From assembly GCA_002321305.1 (NCBI GenBank), contig DCMF01000028.1, positions 1 to 30,760 on the forward strand: 30,760 bases of DNA, written 5' to 3'. The notes beneath the pieces were generated by a model. It searched no databases. It was not told the DNA's origin and saw only the letters and a list, made by a program, of their open reading frames with translations. Position numbers and translations under genes: made by a program. Every line of letters begins with the position of its first letter. Within the stretch, counting starts at the first letter, position 1. The stretch comes from Verrucomicrobia bacterium UBA1629. GTDB lineage: Bacteria > Verrucomicrobiota > Kiritimatiellia > RFP12 > UBA1067. Below, piece after piece: positions 15,183 through 22,976 of this stretch.

Positions 15183-16040
15183 ATGACGGTTGACTTCCAT
15201 GTTCACTCGACGGCGTCGGACGGCACGTTTGCGCCGCGCGAGCTTGTCGAAAAGGCCGCGCGGGAGGGCTTTGCCGCGCTGGCGCTCACCGACCACGACA
15301 ATACGGACGGCGTGGCGGGGCTCTTGGCGGCGGGCGCGCACCTGGGCGTTCGGACGGTTGCCGGCGTCGAACTGAGCATCGAGCCGGGGGAGACCTTCGA
15401 CCGCTTCCATCTGCTGGGGCTCGGCATCGATCCCGCGAACGCCGCGCTCAAGGCGTTCCAGCGGCGCATTCTCGACGGACGCAACGCGCGCAACGAGCAG
15501 ATTCTCGCGAACTTCCGCCGGCTCGGCATCGAGATGGCGGGCGAGATCGCGTCCTACGCCCACGGCGACGTCCTGGCGCGTCCCCACTTCGCGCGGTGGC
15601 TCATGGAACACGGCTACGCGAAATCGATCTTCGCGGCGTTCGAGACCTACCTGCTGCCCGATTCGCCCGCTGCGACGCGCTGCTACGAGGAGCGCTACCA
15701 TCCGCCGCAGGAAGAGGCGTTCGCCGTCGTCCACGCGGCGGGCGGCCTGTGCGTGATGGCGCATCCGAAGTACTGGCGCGTGCCGTGGCAGCACGTCGGC
15801 TGCGAGTTCGCGGCGGCCGAGCGCGAACTCGCGGCGCTGAAGGAGAAGGGCCTGGACGGACTGGAGGCGCTCTATCGGGCGAACCGCCCGGAGGAGAACG
15901 TCGAGTTCACGCGCATGGCGACCCGGCTCGGCCTCATCAAGTCCGCCGGCAGCGACTTCCACGGGGCGAACAAGCCGTCGATTCCGCTCGGCATGCGCGT
16001 CTCGGAGGATTTCATTGCGCCGTTGCTGGAGCGGCTGTGA
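15183..16040 (+). CDS. PHP-domain phosphoesterase
   Basis: This 285-residue metal-dependent phosphoesterase belongs to the PHP superfamily, close to the YciV/TrpH group whose studied members act on RNA 5' ends or nucleoside bisphosphates. The metal site is readable in order: HVHSTASDG (H6, H8), TDHDN (D37-H38-D39), GVELS with E63, RPHFARWL, AHPKYW and GSDFHG near the C-terminus. Length is normal. A ribosome binding site GAGAGGA at 15170-15176 precedes ATG 15183. It follows the phosphohexomutase by 19 nt and ends convergently with the coiled-coil membrane protein gene. Substrate cannot be told from sequence. Confidence 0.85.
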   Translation: MTVDFHVHSTASDGTFAPRELVEKAAREGFAALALTDHDNTDGVAGLLAAGAHLGVRTVAGVELSIEPGETFDRFHLLGLGIDPANAALKAFQRRILDGRNARNEQILANFRRLGIEMAGEIASYAHGDVLARPHFARWLMEHGYAKSIFAAFETYLLPDSPAATRCYEERYHPPQEEAFAVVHAAGGLCVMAHPKYWRVPWQHVGCEFAAAERELAALKEKGLDGLEALYRANRPEENVEFTRMATRLGLIKSAGSDFHGANKPSIPLGMRVSEDFIAPLLERL

Positions 16041-16072
16041 CGTCGCCGCACGCAGGCGGGCGGAAGGGGGCT

Positions 16073-16981
16073 TCAGTCAGGAATCCCCCAGTTGACGTTC
16101 GCCTCGCCGTCCTTGACGGAAATCATGTGCGAGCCGGCATCCGGACGGGCGTCCTGGCTTTCCGGGCCCGTGTGCGTCGCCTGACTCTTCCCTGCCGGAC
16201 GGTGCGATGATTCGTCGCCCTCGTCAAAGTAGCGGACGGGCAGCAGCGGATCCGACCCGGAGGAAGGGGATGTCGCCGCATCGTCTTCCTTTTCGCCCTC
16301 GTCCGCGTCCATTCGCTCCAGGTCGTCGAGCATCCGGTCGACGGCATCCGCCTTTTCAGCCGGGCGCCTGGGCGCATAAAGTTCCGGGTAATGCTTGCGG
16401 CGATAGGCCTCCAGCTCCTCTTCGCGGCGCCGCTCCTTTTCCGCTGACGCCCGTTCCTTTTCGGCGGCGAGCTGGGCCTTAAGGCTCTGGATCTCGAGCG
16501 TTTCGGCGGAAGGGGGGCTGGGCTTGGTCGCCTCGGCGGCCACTGCCTGGCGGACTCTGGCCTCGGCTTCCGCCATGGCCCTGTCGGCCTTGCTCTGGGT
16601 CTCGGCGAGCTTTTGCTGAAGCGCCTCCAGCCTTGTCGTGAGCGCGAGAATGGCTGCGCTGTCCTGGGGCGGCTGGACGACGACGGGCGATCCGGCGGCG
16701 CGGTCCTTCATCGCAAACTCGATGAGACGGTCGTTGAGCTGCTGGTTGCGGCTTGACACGTTCACAAGCAGCAAGACGAAGATCGCGATGACGGCGAACG
16801 TCAGCGCGCCGAAGAAAACGCCCATGGCGAGCAGGCGCTTGCGCGCCTTGGCCTGTTCGGCATCGATGTACTGCTGAAACGCCTTGAGGACGGGGAAATC
16901 GCCCAGCGCATCCGTCGCGTCGTAGACGCTGACGGCGCGCGGCTGGCCAAACCCAGATTCGATCGGATTGTCTGTTCGCAT
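16073..16981 (-). CDS. Single-pass membrane protein with coiled coil, function unknown
   Basis: The 302-residue protein has a hydrophilic N-terminus of about 45 residues, one transmembrane segment (about residues 46-68; MGVFFGALTFAVIAIFVLLL core) and a long polar remainder. Alternating Ala/Glu/Lys/Gln heptads from about 95 to 190 predict a coiled coil. The C-terminal third is acidic and likely disordered. No enzymatic motif was seen. ATG 16981 was chosen over GTG 16993 because a purine-rich GAGAAAAG precedes it. Its promoter is divergent from glgP. An envelope tether or scaffold is possible, but no function is claimed. Confidence 0.7.
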   Translation of the reverse strand: MRTDNPIESGFGQPRAVSVYDATDALGDFPVLKAFQQYIDAEQAKARKRLLAMGVFFGALTFAVIAIFVLLLVNVSSRNQQLNDRLIEFAMKDRAAGSPVVVQPPQDSAAILALTTRLEALQQKLAETQSKADRAMAEAEARVRQAVAAEATKPSPPSAETLEIQSLKAQLAAEKERASAEKERRREEELEAYRRKHYPELYAPRRPAEKADAVDRMLDDLERMDADEGEKEDDAATSPSSGSDPLLPVRYFDEGDESSHRPAGKSQATHTGPESQDARPDAGSHMISVKDGEANVNWGIPD

Positions 16982-17013
16982 GTCTTTTCTCACCGACTAT
17001 TCATTATGCGCGT

Positions 17014-17043
17014 ATAGTACCAAAATGGCGCTGCGCCTGTCAA
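17014..17043 (-). promoter_or_regulatory. Promoter of the coiled-coil membrane protein gene
   Basis: On the minus strand TTGACA (17043-17038) is followed after 18 bp by TACTAT (17019-17014). The predicted leader is about 25-30 nt. The -35 box is perfect consensus and the arrangement is divergent to the glgP promoter. Confidence 0.65.
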
Positions 17044-17106
17044 CTCGCCGAAGGTGTCCGCATAAGCCGCCCGGTACACCCTGTGCGCACGGACGGCGGG
17101 CATTTT

Positions 17107-17115
17107 TGGTATAAT
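17107..17115 (+). promoter_or_regulatory. Extended -10 promoter of glgP
   Basis: TGGTATAAT contains a perfect TATAAT (17110-17115) with the TGn extension one base upstream. No good -35 hexamer stands at the right distance, which is common for extended -10 promoters. The leader to ATG 17164 is about 40 nt, with GAAAGAGA at about 17149-17156. Confidence 0.6.
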
Positions 17116-17163
17116 ACCCGGCCAAAAGGAAAACTGGCGACCACTGCCGAAAGAGACAAGAAC

Positions 17164-19620
17164 ATGGCTACGAAGAAGAAAGACCGCCGCGTCGAGATGT
17201 CCGTCGAGGGACTGAAGGAAGACTACGCCTGGCACCTGCGCTACACGCTCGCGAAAGGCGATTCGCACACGACGCCGCGCGACCGCTACACCGCGTTCGC
17301 GACCGCCGTCCGCGACCGCATCGTCGAGCGCTGGATCTCGACGCAGGAGGAGTACGGGCGCCAGAACACGAAGCGCGTCTACTACATGTCGCTCGAGTTC
17401 CTGATCGGGCGCCTCCTCGGCAACAACGTCATCAACCTCAAGGCCGACCAGCTCTGCCGAGACGCCCTGAAGGACTACGGCGTCAACTGGAACGACCTGC
17501 GCGACTACGAGACCGACGCGGGCCTCGGCAACGGCGGCCTCGGCCGCCTCGCCGCGTGCTACCTCGACTCGATGTCGACCCTCGACCTCGCCGGCATGGG
17601 CTACGGCCTGCGCTACGACTACGGCATCTTCCGCCAGCGCATCGTCGGCGGCTGCCAGGTCGAGGAGCCCGACCACTGGCTCAAGGACGGCTACCCCTGG
17701 GAGATGGCGCGCCCCGAATACGCGCAGCACGTCCACTTCGGCGGCCATGTCGAGTGCCGCACCGTCGCCGGCCGCCAGGTCTGGCACTGGGAGCCGGGCG
17801 AAACGGTGCAGGGCGTCCCCTACGACCTGCCGGTCGTCGGCTACTGCAACGCGGTGAACTCCCTGCGCCTCTGGTCGGCGAAGGCGGTCGACGACTTCGC
17901 GCTGGACGACTTCAACAAGGGCGACTACGTCAAGTCCGTCGAGACGAAGGTCCTCGCCGAGAACCTGACGAAGGTCCTCTACCCGAACGACAACACGTCC
18001 GCCGGCAAGGAGCTGCGCCTCCGCCAGCAGTACTTCTTCGTGAGCTGCTCGCTGCAGGACATCCTGCGCCGCTACCGCCGCCACAACCAGACGTGGGACG
18101 CGCTGCCCGACAAGGTCTTCATCCACCTCAACGACACGCACCCGACGCTCGTCGTCCCGGAGCTGATGCGCATCCTCATCGACCTGGAGGGGCTCGGCTG
18201 GGACAAGGCGTGGGACCTGACGCGCCGCGCGACGGGCTACACGAACCACACGATCCTCCAGGAGGCTCTGGAGAAGTGGCCGGTGCCGATGATGGAGCGC
18301 CTGCTGCCGCGCCACCTGCAGATCATCTACGAGATCAACGGGCGCTTCCTCCAGCAGGTGAGCGCGCTCTACCCGGGCGACATCCAGAAGCTCCAGCGCA
18401 TGTCGCTCATCGACGAGAGCGGCTCGCGCTACGTGCGCATGGCGAACCTCTGCCTCGTCGGCACGTCGTCCGTGAACGGCGTCGCCGAGCTGCACACGAA
18501 GATCCTGAAGGAGAGCCTGTTCAAGGACTTCTACGAGCTCTGGCCGGAGAAGTTCCACAACGTGACGAACGGCATCACGCCGCGCCGCTGGCTCCTGAAG
18601 GCGAACCCCATGCTCGCGCAGCTCATCACCGAGGCGATCGGCGACGGCTGGATCACGCGCCTCGACGAGCTGAAGGGCCTCGAGAGGTTCGCGGGCGACG
18701 CGAACTTCCTCGACGCGCTCGCGAAGATCAAGAAGTCCAACAAGGGCCAGCTCGCGGCGTGGACGCAGAAGCAGCTCGGCATCGCGCTCAACCCGGACGC
18801 GATCTTCGACGTCCAGGTGAAGCGGATGCACGAGTACAAGCGCCAGCTCCTGCTTGCGCTCTACGTCATCGTCATGTACAACCGGCTCCTCAACGACCCG
18901 ACGTATGACCCGAAGCCGCGCCAGTTCATCTTCGCGGGCAAGGCGGCGCCGGGCTACTACATGGCGAAGCTCATCATCCGCCTCATCCACGGCATCGCGG
19001 GCGTCGTCAACGCGAACCCGAAGACGCGCGACCGCCTGCAGGTCGCGTTCCTGCCCGACTACCGCGTGTCGTTGGCGGAGAAGATCATGCCGGCGGCGGA
19101 AGTCTCCGAGCAGATCTCGCTCGCGGGCATGGAGGCCTCGGGCACGGGCAACATGAAGTTCATGATGAACGGCGCGCTCACGCTCGGCACCTACGACGGC
19201 GCGAACGTCGAGATCAACGAGGAGGTCGGCGACGCGAACATGTTCCTCTTCGGACTGCGCACGGAGGACGTCGCGAAGCTGCGCCCGACCTACGTCTCGC
19301 GCGACTACTACCGGAAGGACCCGGAGATCAGGCTCGCGCTCGACATGATCCGCGAGAACGTCTTCTCGCTGCTGGAGCCGGGGCTCTTCGAGCCGATTCT
19401 CCGCTCGCTCCTCGACTACAACGACTACTACATGCTCCTCGCGGACCTCAAGGACTACTGCCGCGCGCAGGATCTCGTCGACAAGACGTACCGTGACGCG
19501 AAGAAGTGGAACAGGATGTCGCTCGTCAACATCGCGCGCGCCGGCCGCTTCTCGTCCGACCGCGCGGTGATGGAGTACGCGAAGAACATCTGGCACGTCG
19601 AGCCCGTCAAGTTCGCGTAA
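17164..19620 (+). CDS. glgP: Glycogen/starch/maltodextrin phosphorylase
   Basis: This 818-residue GT35 enzyme releases glucose 1-phosphate from alpha-1,4-glucans in the cytoplasm with pyridoxal phosphate as cofactor. Family signatures are YYMSLEFLIGR near residue 74-84, GNGGLGRLAACYLDS, HLNDTHPTLVVPELMR, the segment VKRMHEYKRQLL and the cofactor-binding EASGTGNMKFMMNGALTLGT with Lys665. Length is typical (about 800-840). ATG 17164 gives the usual N-terminus; the in-frame start further upstream would run through the promoter. It appears monocistronic with its own promoter. After the stop comes a repeat-rich gap before proS. Confidence 0.95.
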   Translation: MATKKKDRRVEMSVEGLKEDYAWHLRYTLAKGDSHTTPRDRYTAFATAVRDRIVERWISTQEEYGRQNTKRVYYMSLEFLIGRLLGNNVINLKADQLCRDALKDYGVNWNDLRDYETDAGLGNGGLGRLAACYLDSMSTLDLAGMGYGLRYDYGIFRQRIVGGCQVEEPDHWLKDGYPWEMARPEYAQHVHFGGHVECRTVAGRQVWHWEPGETVQGVPYDLPVVGYCNAVNSLRLWSAKAVDDFALDDFNKGDYVKSVETKVLAENLTKVLYPNDNTSAGKELRLRQQYFFVSCSLQDILRRYRRHNQTWDALPDKVFIHLNDTHPTLVVPELMRILIDLEGLGWDKAWDLTRRATGYTNHTILQEALEKWPVPMMERLLPRHLQIIYEINGRFLQQVSALYPGDIQKLQRMSLIDESGSRYVRMANLCLVGTSSVNGVAELHTKILKESLFKDFYELWPEKFHNVTNGITPRRWLLKANPMLAQLITEAIGDGWITRLDELKGLERFAGDANFLDALAKIKKSNKGQLAAWTQKQLGIALNPDAIFDVQVKRMHEYKRQLLLALYVIVMYNRLLNDPTYDPKPRQFIFAGKAAPGYYMAKLIIRLIHGIAGVVNANPKTRDRLQVAFLPDYRVSLAEKIMPAAEVSEQISLAGMEASGTGNMKFMMNGALTLGTYDGANVEINEEVGDANMFLFGLRTEDVAKLRPTYVSRDYYRKDPEIRLALDMIRENVFSLLEPGLFEPILRSLLDYNDYYMLLADLKDYCRAQDLVDKTYRDAKKWNRMSLVNIARAGRFSSDRAVMEYAKNIWHVEPVKFA

Positions 19621-19642
19621 ACCCAAGACATGAATCTTGTCG

Positions 19643-19711
19643 CCACGGATCACAGATTTTCACGGATTGAACGGCTTCTCGGAAATCCGTGCCCATCCGT
19701 GAAATCCGTGG
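19643..19711. repeat. CACGGAT / ATCCGTG repeat cluster between glgP and proS
   Basis: Two direct copies of CACGGAT (19644-19650 and 19661-19667) are followed by three copies of its reverse complement ATCCGTG (19685-19691, 19695-19701, 19704-19710). Together they can fold into a long imperfect hairpin. It is the only candidate for a glgP terminator, but no T-tract follows. Confidence 0.75.
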
Positions 19712-19712
19712 C

Positions 19713-19783
19713 CCAAACCATCCAAACCTCCCAAACCTTCCAAACCTCCCAAACCTTCCAAACCTCCCAAACCTCCCAAACCC
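19713..19783. repeat. 9-bp tandem repeat CCAAACCTY, about 8 units, upstream of proS
   Basis: Units begin at 19713, 19722, 19731, 19740, 19749, 19758, 19767 and 19776. They read CCAAACCTC or CCAAACCTT with near alternation. This is the reverse complement of the repeat inside murD (GGTTTGGGA/GGTTTGGAA). The repeat ends 7 nt before the proS ATG, so the region where a ribosome binding site should be is pyrimidine- and A-rich with no Shine-Dalgarno sequence. Confidence 0.9.
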
Positions 19784-19790
19784 GCTTACC

Positions 19791-21506
19791 ATGAAATGGA
19801 CTAAATCCCTCATCCAGACGCTCCGGGAAGACCCCGGCGACGCCGAAATCGACTCCCACAAGCTGATGGTCCGCGCCGGCCTCATGAAGAAGGTCGCGGG
19901 CGGCCTCTACACCTACCTGCCGCTCGGCATGCGCGTCCTCAACAAGGTCACGCGGATCGTCCGCGAGGAGATGGACCGCGCGGGCGCGCTGGAGATCGTC
20001 CTGCCGATCCTCCAGCCGGCCGAGCTCTGGAAGACGTCGGGCCGCTGGGAGGCGATGGGCCCCGGCATGTTCCGCCTGAAGGACCGCGCGGCGCACGACT
20101 ACGCGCTCTCGCCGACGGCGGAGGAGATCGTGACGGACGTCGTCAACGGCGTCGTCTCGTCCTACCGCCAGCTCCCCGTCACGGTCTACCAGATCCAGTG
20201 GAAGTTCCGCGACGAGATCCGTCCGCGCTTCGGCCTCATGCGCTCGAAGGAGTTCCTGATGAAGGACGCCTACTCGTTCGACACCTCGCTGGAGGCGGCG
20301 GACGCGAGCTACCACGCGATGTTCGAGGCGTACAGGCGCGTCTTCGCGCGCTGCGGCCTGAAGGCGTATCCGGTCGAGGCCGACACGGGCGACATCGGCG
20401 GCAAGTTCTCGCACGAGTTCCACGTGCTCGCGGACGCGGGCGAGGACGGCATCGCGTTCTGCGACGCCTGCGGCTACGCGGCGAATCTGGAGAAGGCGGA
20501 GCGGAAAGTAATCGAATCGTCGAATGGTCGAGTCGCCGAATGCGGCCCCTGCACGCCCGCGCCGACGCCCGCGAAGTCGATCGAGGACATGGTGAAGTTC
20601 TTTGGCGTGCCCGCGACGCGGATGGTGAAGACGCTCGTCTACGTGGCGGACGGACAGCCCGTCCTCTTCTGCGTGCGCGGCGACCGCGAGCTGAACGAGG
20701 TGAAGGCGAAGCACCTCGTCGGCGCGAAGAAGTTCGAGCTCGCCGACTTCGAGACGGTGCAGAAGGTGACGGGCGCGCCGGTCGGCTACGCCGGCCCCGT
20801 GAAGCCGCCGATGGACGTGCCGATCTACGCCGACCTCGACCTCAAGGGCGCGAAGGGCATGATCACGGGCGGCAACCTGCCGGACGAGATGGATCTCAAC
20901 AACGTCGACTTCGACCGCGACTGCAAGATCGCCGGCTACGCCGACCTCGTCGTCGTCCGCGACGGCGACGTCTGCCCGCACTGCGGCAAGCCGCTCGTCA
21001 TCAAGCGCGGCATCGAGGTCGGGCACGTCTTCAAGCTCGGCACGAAGTACACGGACGCCTTCAAGGCGACGTTCAAGAATGCGGAGCTTCAGGACAAGGT
21101 GATGGTGATGGGCTGCTACGGCATCGGCGTCTCGCGCACGGTGCAGGCCGTCATCGAGCAGAGCCACGACGCGAACGGCATCGTCTGGCCCGCGTCCGTC
21201 GCGCCGTACCAGGTCGTCATCGAGAACCTCGATCCCGACAGGGCCGAGGTCACGCAGGTCGCGGACGAGCTGGAGGCCGCGCTGGAGGCGAAGGGCGTGG
21301 ACGTGATCGTCGACGACCGCGCGGAGCGTCCGGGCGTCAAGTTCAAGGACGCCGACCTCATCGGCTTCCCGGTGCGCGTCGTCGTCGGCGCGAAGGGCCT
21401 CGCGAACGGCGGGGTCGAGGTGAAGCGCCGCTGCGAGGACAAGTCGCAGACGAAGGTCGTGCCCGTCGCCGAGGCCGCCGCCGCCGTCATCGCCGCGCTC
21501 GGCTGA
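19791..21506 (+). CDS. proS: Prolyl-tRNA synthetase, bacterial type with insertion domain
   Basis: This 571-residue class II aminoacyl-tRNA synthetase charges tRNA-Pro. Motif 1 and the N-terminal region read SHKLMVRAGLMKKVAGGLYTYLPLG. Motif 2 region is FRDEIRPRFGLMRSKEFLMKDAYSFD (residues 139-164, cited as a region), and motif 3 is CYGIGVSRTVQAVIEQ. The editing-like insertion domain lies at about 220-400 and includes CDACGYAANLEKAE at 224-237 and CPHCGKPLVIKRGIEVG later. The C-terminal anticodon-binding domain is complete. Residues about 240-249 (VIESSNGRVAE) come from an 8-bp tandem repeat at 20512-20543. ATG 19791 has no Shine-Dalgarno sequence because a repeat array occupies the leader; starting further upstream would translate that array into Pro-Asn-Leu repeats, which is not part of the enzyme. 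Confidence 0.93.
   Translation: MKWTKSLIQTLREDPGDAEIDSHKLMVRAGLMKKVAGGLYTYLPLGMRVLNKVTRIVREEMDRAGALEIVLPILQPAELWKTSGRWEAMGPGMFRLKDRAAHDYALSPTAEEIVTDVVNGVVSSYRQLPVTVYQIQWKFRDEIRPRFGLMRSKEFLMKDAYSFDTSLEAADASYHAMFEAYRRVFARCGLKAYPVEADTGDIGGKFSHEFHVLADAGEDGIAFCDACGYAANLEKAERKVIESSNGRVAECGPCTPAPTPAKSIEDMVKFFGVPATRMVKTLVYVADGQPVLFCVRGDRELNEVKAKHLVGAKKFELADFETVQKVTGAPVGYAGPVKPPMDVPIYADLDLKGAKGMITGGNLPDEMDLNNVDFDRDCKIAGYADLVVVRDGDVCPHCGKPLVIKRGIEVGHVFKLGTKYTDAFKATFKNAELQDKVMVMGCYGIGVSRTVQAVIEQSHDANGIVWPASVAPYQVVIENLDPDRAEVTQVADELEAALEAKGVDVIVDDRAERPGVKFKDADLIGFPVRVVVGAKGLANGGVEVKRRCEDKSQTKVVPVAEAAAAVIAALG
20512..20543 (+). repeat. 8-bp tandem repeat TCGAATSG, 4 units, inside proS
   Basis: Units TCGAATCG (20512), TCGAATGG (20520), TCGAGTCG (20528) and CCGAATGC (20536) follow each other without gaps; the last is imperfect. 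The array lies in a loop of the insertion domain between two conserved parts, so the enzyme should tolerate it. An 8-bp unit shifts frame when one copy is gained or lost, unlike the unit in murD. Confidence 0.75.
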
Positions 21507-21562
21507 GGGCGGCGTCTCGTCTGCCGTTTCGTTCGCAACCACGCAACTTACAGGAGTTCAGA

Positions 21563-22480
21563 ATGTCCGCACTCATCTTCTTCGGCCTTGTGGCCCTCAT
21601 CGTCCTCGTCGCCATCCTGAAGACGGCCATCGTCGTGCCGCAGAAGACGGCGTTCATCGTCGAACGCCTCGGCAAGTACAGCTGCACGCTCGACGCCGGC
21701 TTCCACATCCTCATCCCGTTCATCGACCGCATCGCCTACCGGCACACGCTGAAGGAGCAGGCCATCGACGTGCCGCCGCAGGAGTGCATCACGAAGGACA
21801 ACATCGCCGTCTCGGTGGACGGCATCCTCTACGTGCAGGTGATGGACCCGGTGAAGGCCTCCTACGGCATCGGCAACTACCTCTTCGCGACGACGCAGCT
21901 CGCGCAGACGACGATGCGCTCCGAGATGGGCAAGCTCGACCTCGACCGCAGCTTCGAGGAGCGCACGTCCATCAACGCGGCGATCGTCTCGGCGGTGGAC
22001 AAGGCGAGCGACCCGTGGGGCATCAAGGTCACGCGCTACGAGATCAAGAACATCACGCCGCCGCGGACGATCCGCGACGCGATGGAGAAGCAGATGCGCG
22101 CCGAGCGCGAGAAGCGCGCGATGATCGCCGAGTCGGAGGGCGAGCGCCAGTCGAAAATCAACCGCGCCGAGGGCGAGCGGGCGCAGGCGATCGCGCTGTC
22201 GGAGGGCGAGCGCGCCCGCCGCATCAACGAGGCGGAGGGCAAGGCGCAGGAGATCCTGCTCGTCGCGGAGGCGCAGGCGACGGGCATCCGCAAGGTCGCC
22301 GAGGCCATCGGCGGGAAGGGCGGCCTCGAATCCGTCAATATGCAGCTCGCCCAGCAGTACCTCACGCAGTTCGGCAACCTTGCGAAGGCGAACAACACGA
22401 TGATCATCCCCTCCAATCTCGCGGACGTCGCGGGCGTCCTCAAGGCCTGCACGAGCGTCGTGAGGAAGATCGAGGGCTGA
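21563..22480 (+). CDS. SPFH/stomatin-family membrane protein (paraslipin/QmcA-like)
   Basis: The 305-residue protein has an N-terminal membrane segment (about 3-22) and an SPFH/Band 7 domain (about 25-190) with VVPQKTAFIVERLGKY, GFHILIPFIDRIAY, SVDGILYVQV and LDRSFEERTSINAAIV. A charged coiled coil follows at about 190-260, rich in AEGER/SEGER repeats. This is the layout of paraslipins such as QmcA, which form oligomeric membrane scaffolds and often modulate membrane proteases. AGGAG at 21552-21556 sits 6 nt from ATG 21563. No NfeD-type partner gene is next to it; the downstream neighbour is GtrA-like. Confidence 0.9.
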   Translation: MSALIFFGLVALIVLVAILKTAIVVPQKTAFIVERLGKYSCTLDAGFHILIPFIDRIAYRHTLKEQAIDVPPQECITKDNIAVSVDGILYVQVMDPVKASYGIGNYLFATTQLAQTTMRSEMGKLDLDRSFEERTSINAAIVSAVDKASDPWGIKVTRYEIKNITPPRTIRDAMEKQMRAEREKRAMIAESEGERQSKINRAEGERAQAIALSEGERARRINEAEGKAQEILLVAEAQATGIRKVAEAIGGKGGLESVNMQLAQQYLTQFGNLAKANNTMIIPSNLADVAGVLKACTSVVRKIEG

Positions 22481-22502
22481 AGCGAAGGCATCGTCAGGTC
22501 CC

Positions 22503-22964
22503 ATGGGCAAGCTTTTCTGGCAGATCTTCAAGTACGGCGTCATCGGGGTGCTGGCGACGGCCGTCAACCTCGTCGTCGCCGAGCTGTGTGCGGCGTATGT
22601 CTGGCCGTGCCTCGGCCCGGACGACCTCTTCGTCAAGCACTGCGGCTTCGCGAGCGCGGCGGTGGCGGACGCGACGCGGGCGAATCTCGCCGTCGTCTGC
22701 AACCTCGTCGGCTTCTTCGTCGCGAACGTCCTCTGCTGGCTTCTGAACCGCCGGTACGTCTTCACGCCGGGGCGGCACCGCTGGCTCGTCGAATATGCGC
22801 TCTTTCTCGCGGGCAGCGGCTTCGCGATCCTCTGCGGCTCGGCGGTCATCTGGGCGCTCGTCCGATTCCAGGGAATGCAGACGACGTACTCGTTCGTCGT
22901 CAACGTGATGGTCTCGGTGGCCGTCAACTTCGTCGTCCGCAAGTTTTTCGTCTTCAAGGAATAG
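22503..22964 (+). CDS. GtrA-like membrane protein
   Basis: This 153-residue protein has four predicted membrane helices in the GtrA/DPMS pattern: FKYGVIGVLATAVNLVVAE, NLVGFFVANVLCWLLNRRYVF, FLAGSGFAILCGSAVIWAL and VSVAVNFVVRKFFVF. The family includes flippase-like proteins for undecaprenyl-linked sugars. The RYVF and KFFVF ends of helices 2 and 4 are typical. It starts 22 nt after the SPFH gene. A loop of about 30 residues between helices 1 and 2 is longer than usual. No dedicated glycosyltransferase is adjacent, so its substrate is unknown. Confidence 0.85.
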   Translation: MGKLFWQIFKYGVIGVLATAVNLVVAELCAAYVWPCLGPDDLFVKHCGFASAAVADATRANLAVVCNLVGFFVANVLCWLLNRRYVFTPGRHRWLVEYALFLAGSGFAILCGSAVIWALVRFQGMQTTYSFVVNVMVSVAVNFVVRKFFVFKE

Positions 22965-22976
22965 GGAGGTCTGAAA

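Noticed and set aside
16990..19653. Long minus-strand frame opposite glgP
   Set aside because: Same antisense shadow pattern; glgP is unambiguous.
19689..19790. N-terminal extension of ProS made of Pro-Asn-Leu repeats
   Set aside because: It is translation of the CCAAACCTY repeat; no ribosome binding site precedes it and ProS family proteins begin at the residue encoded by ATG 19791.
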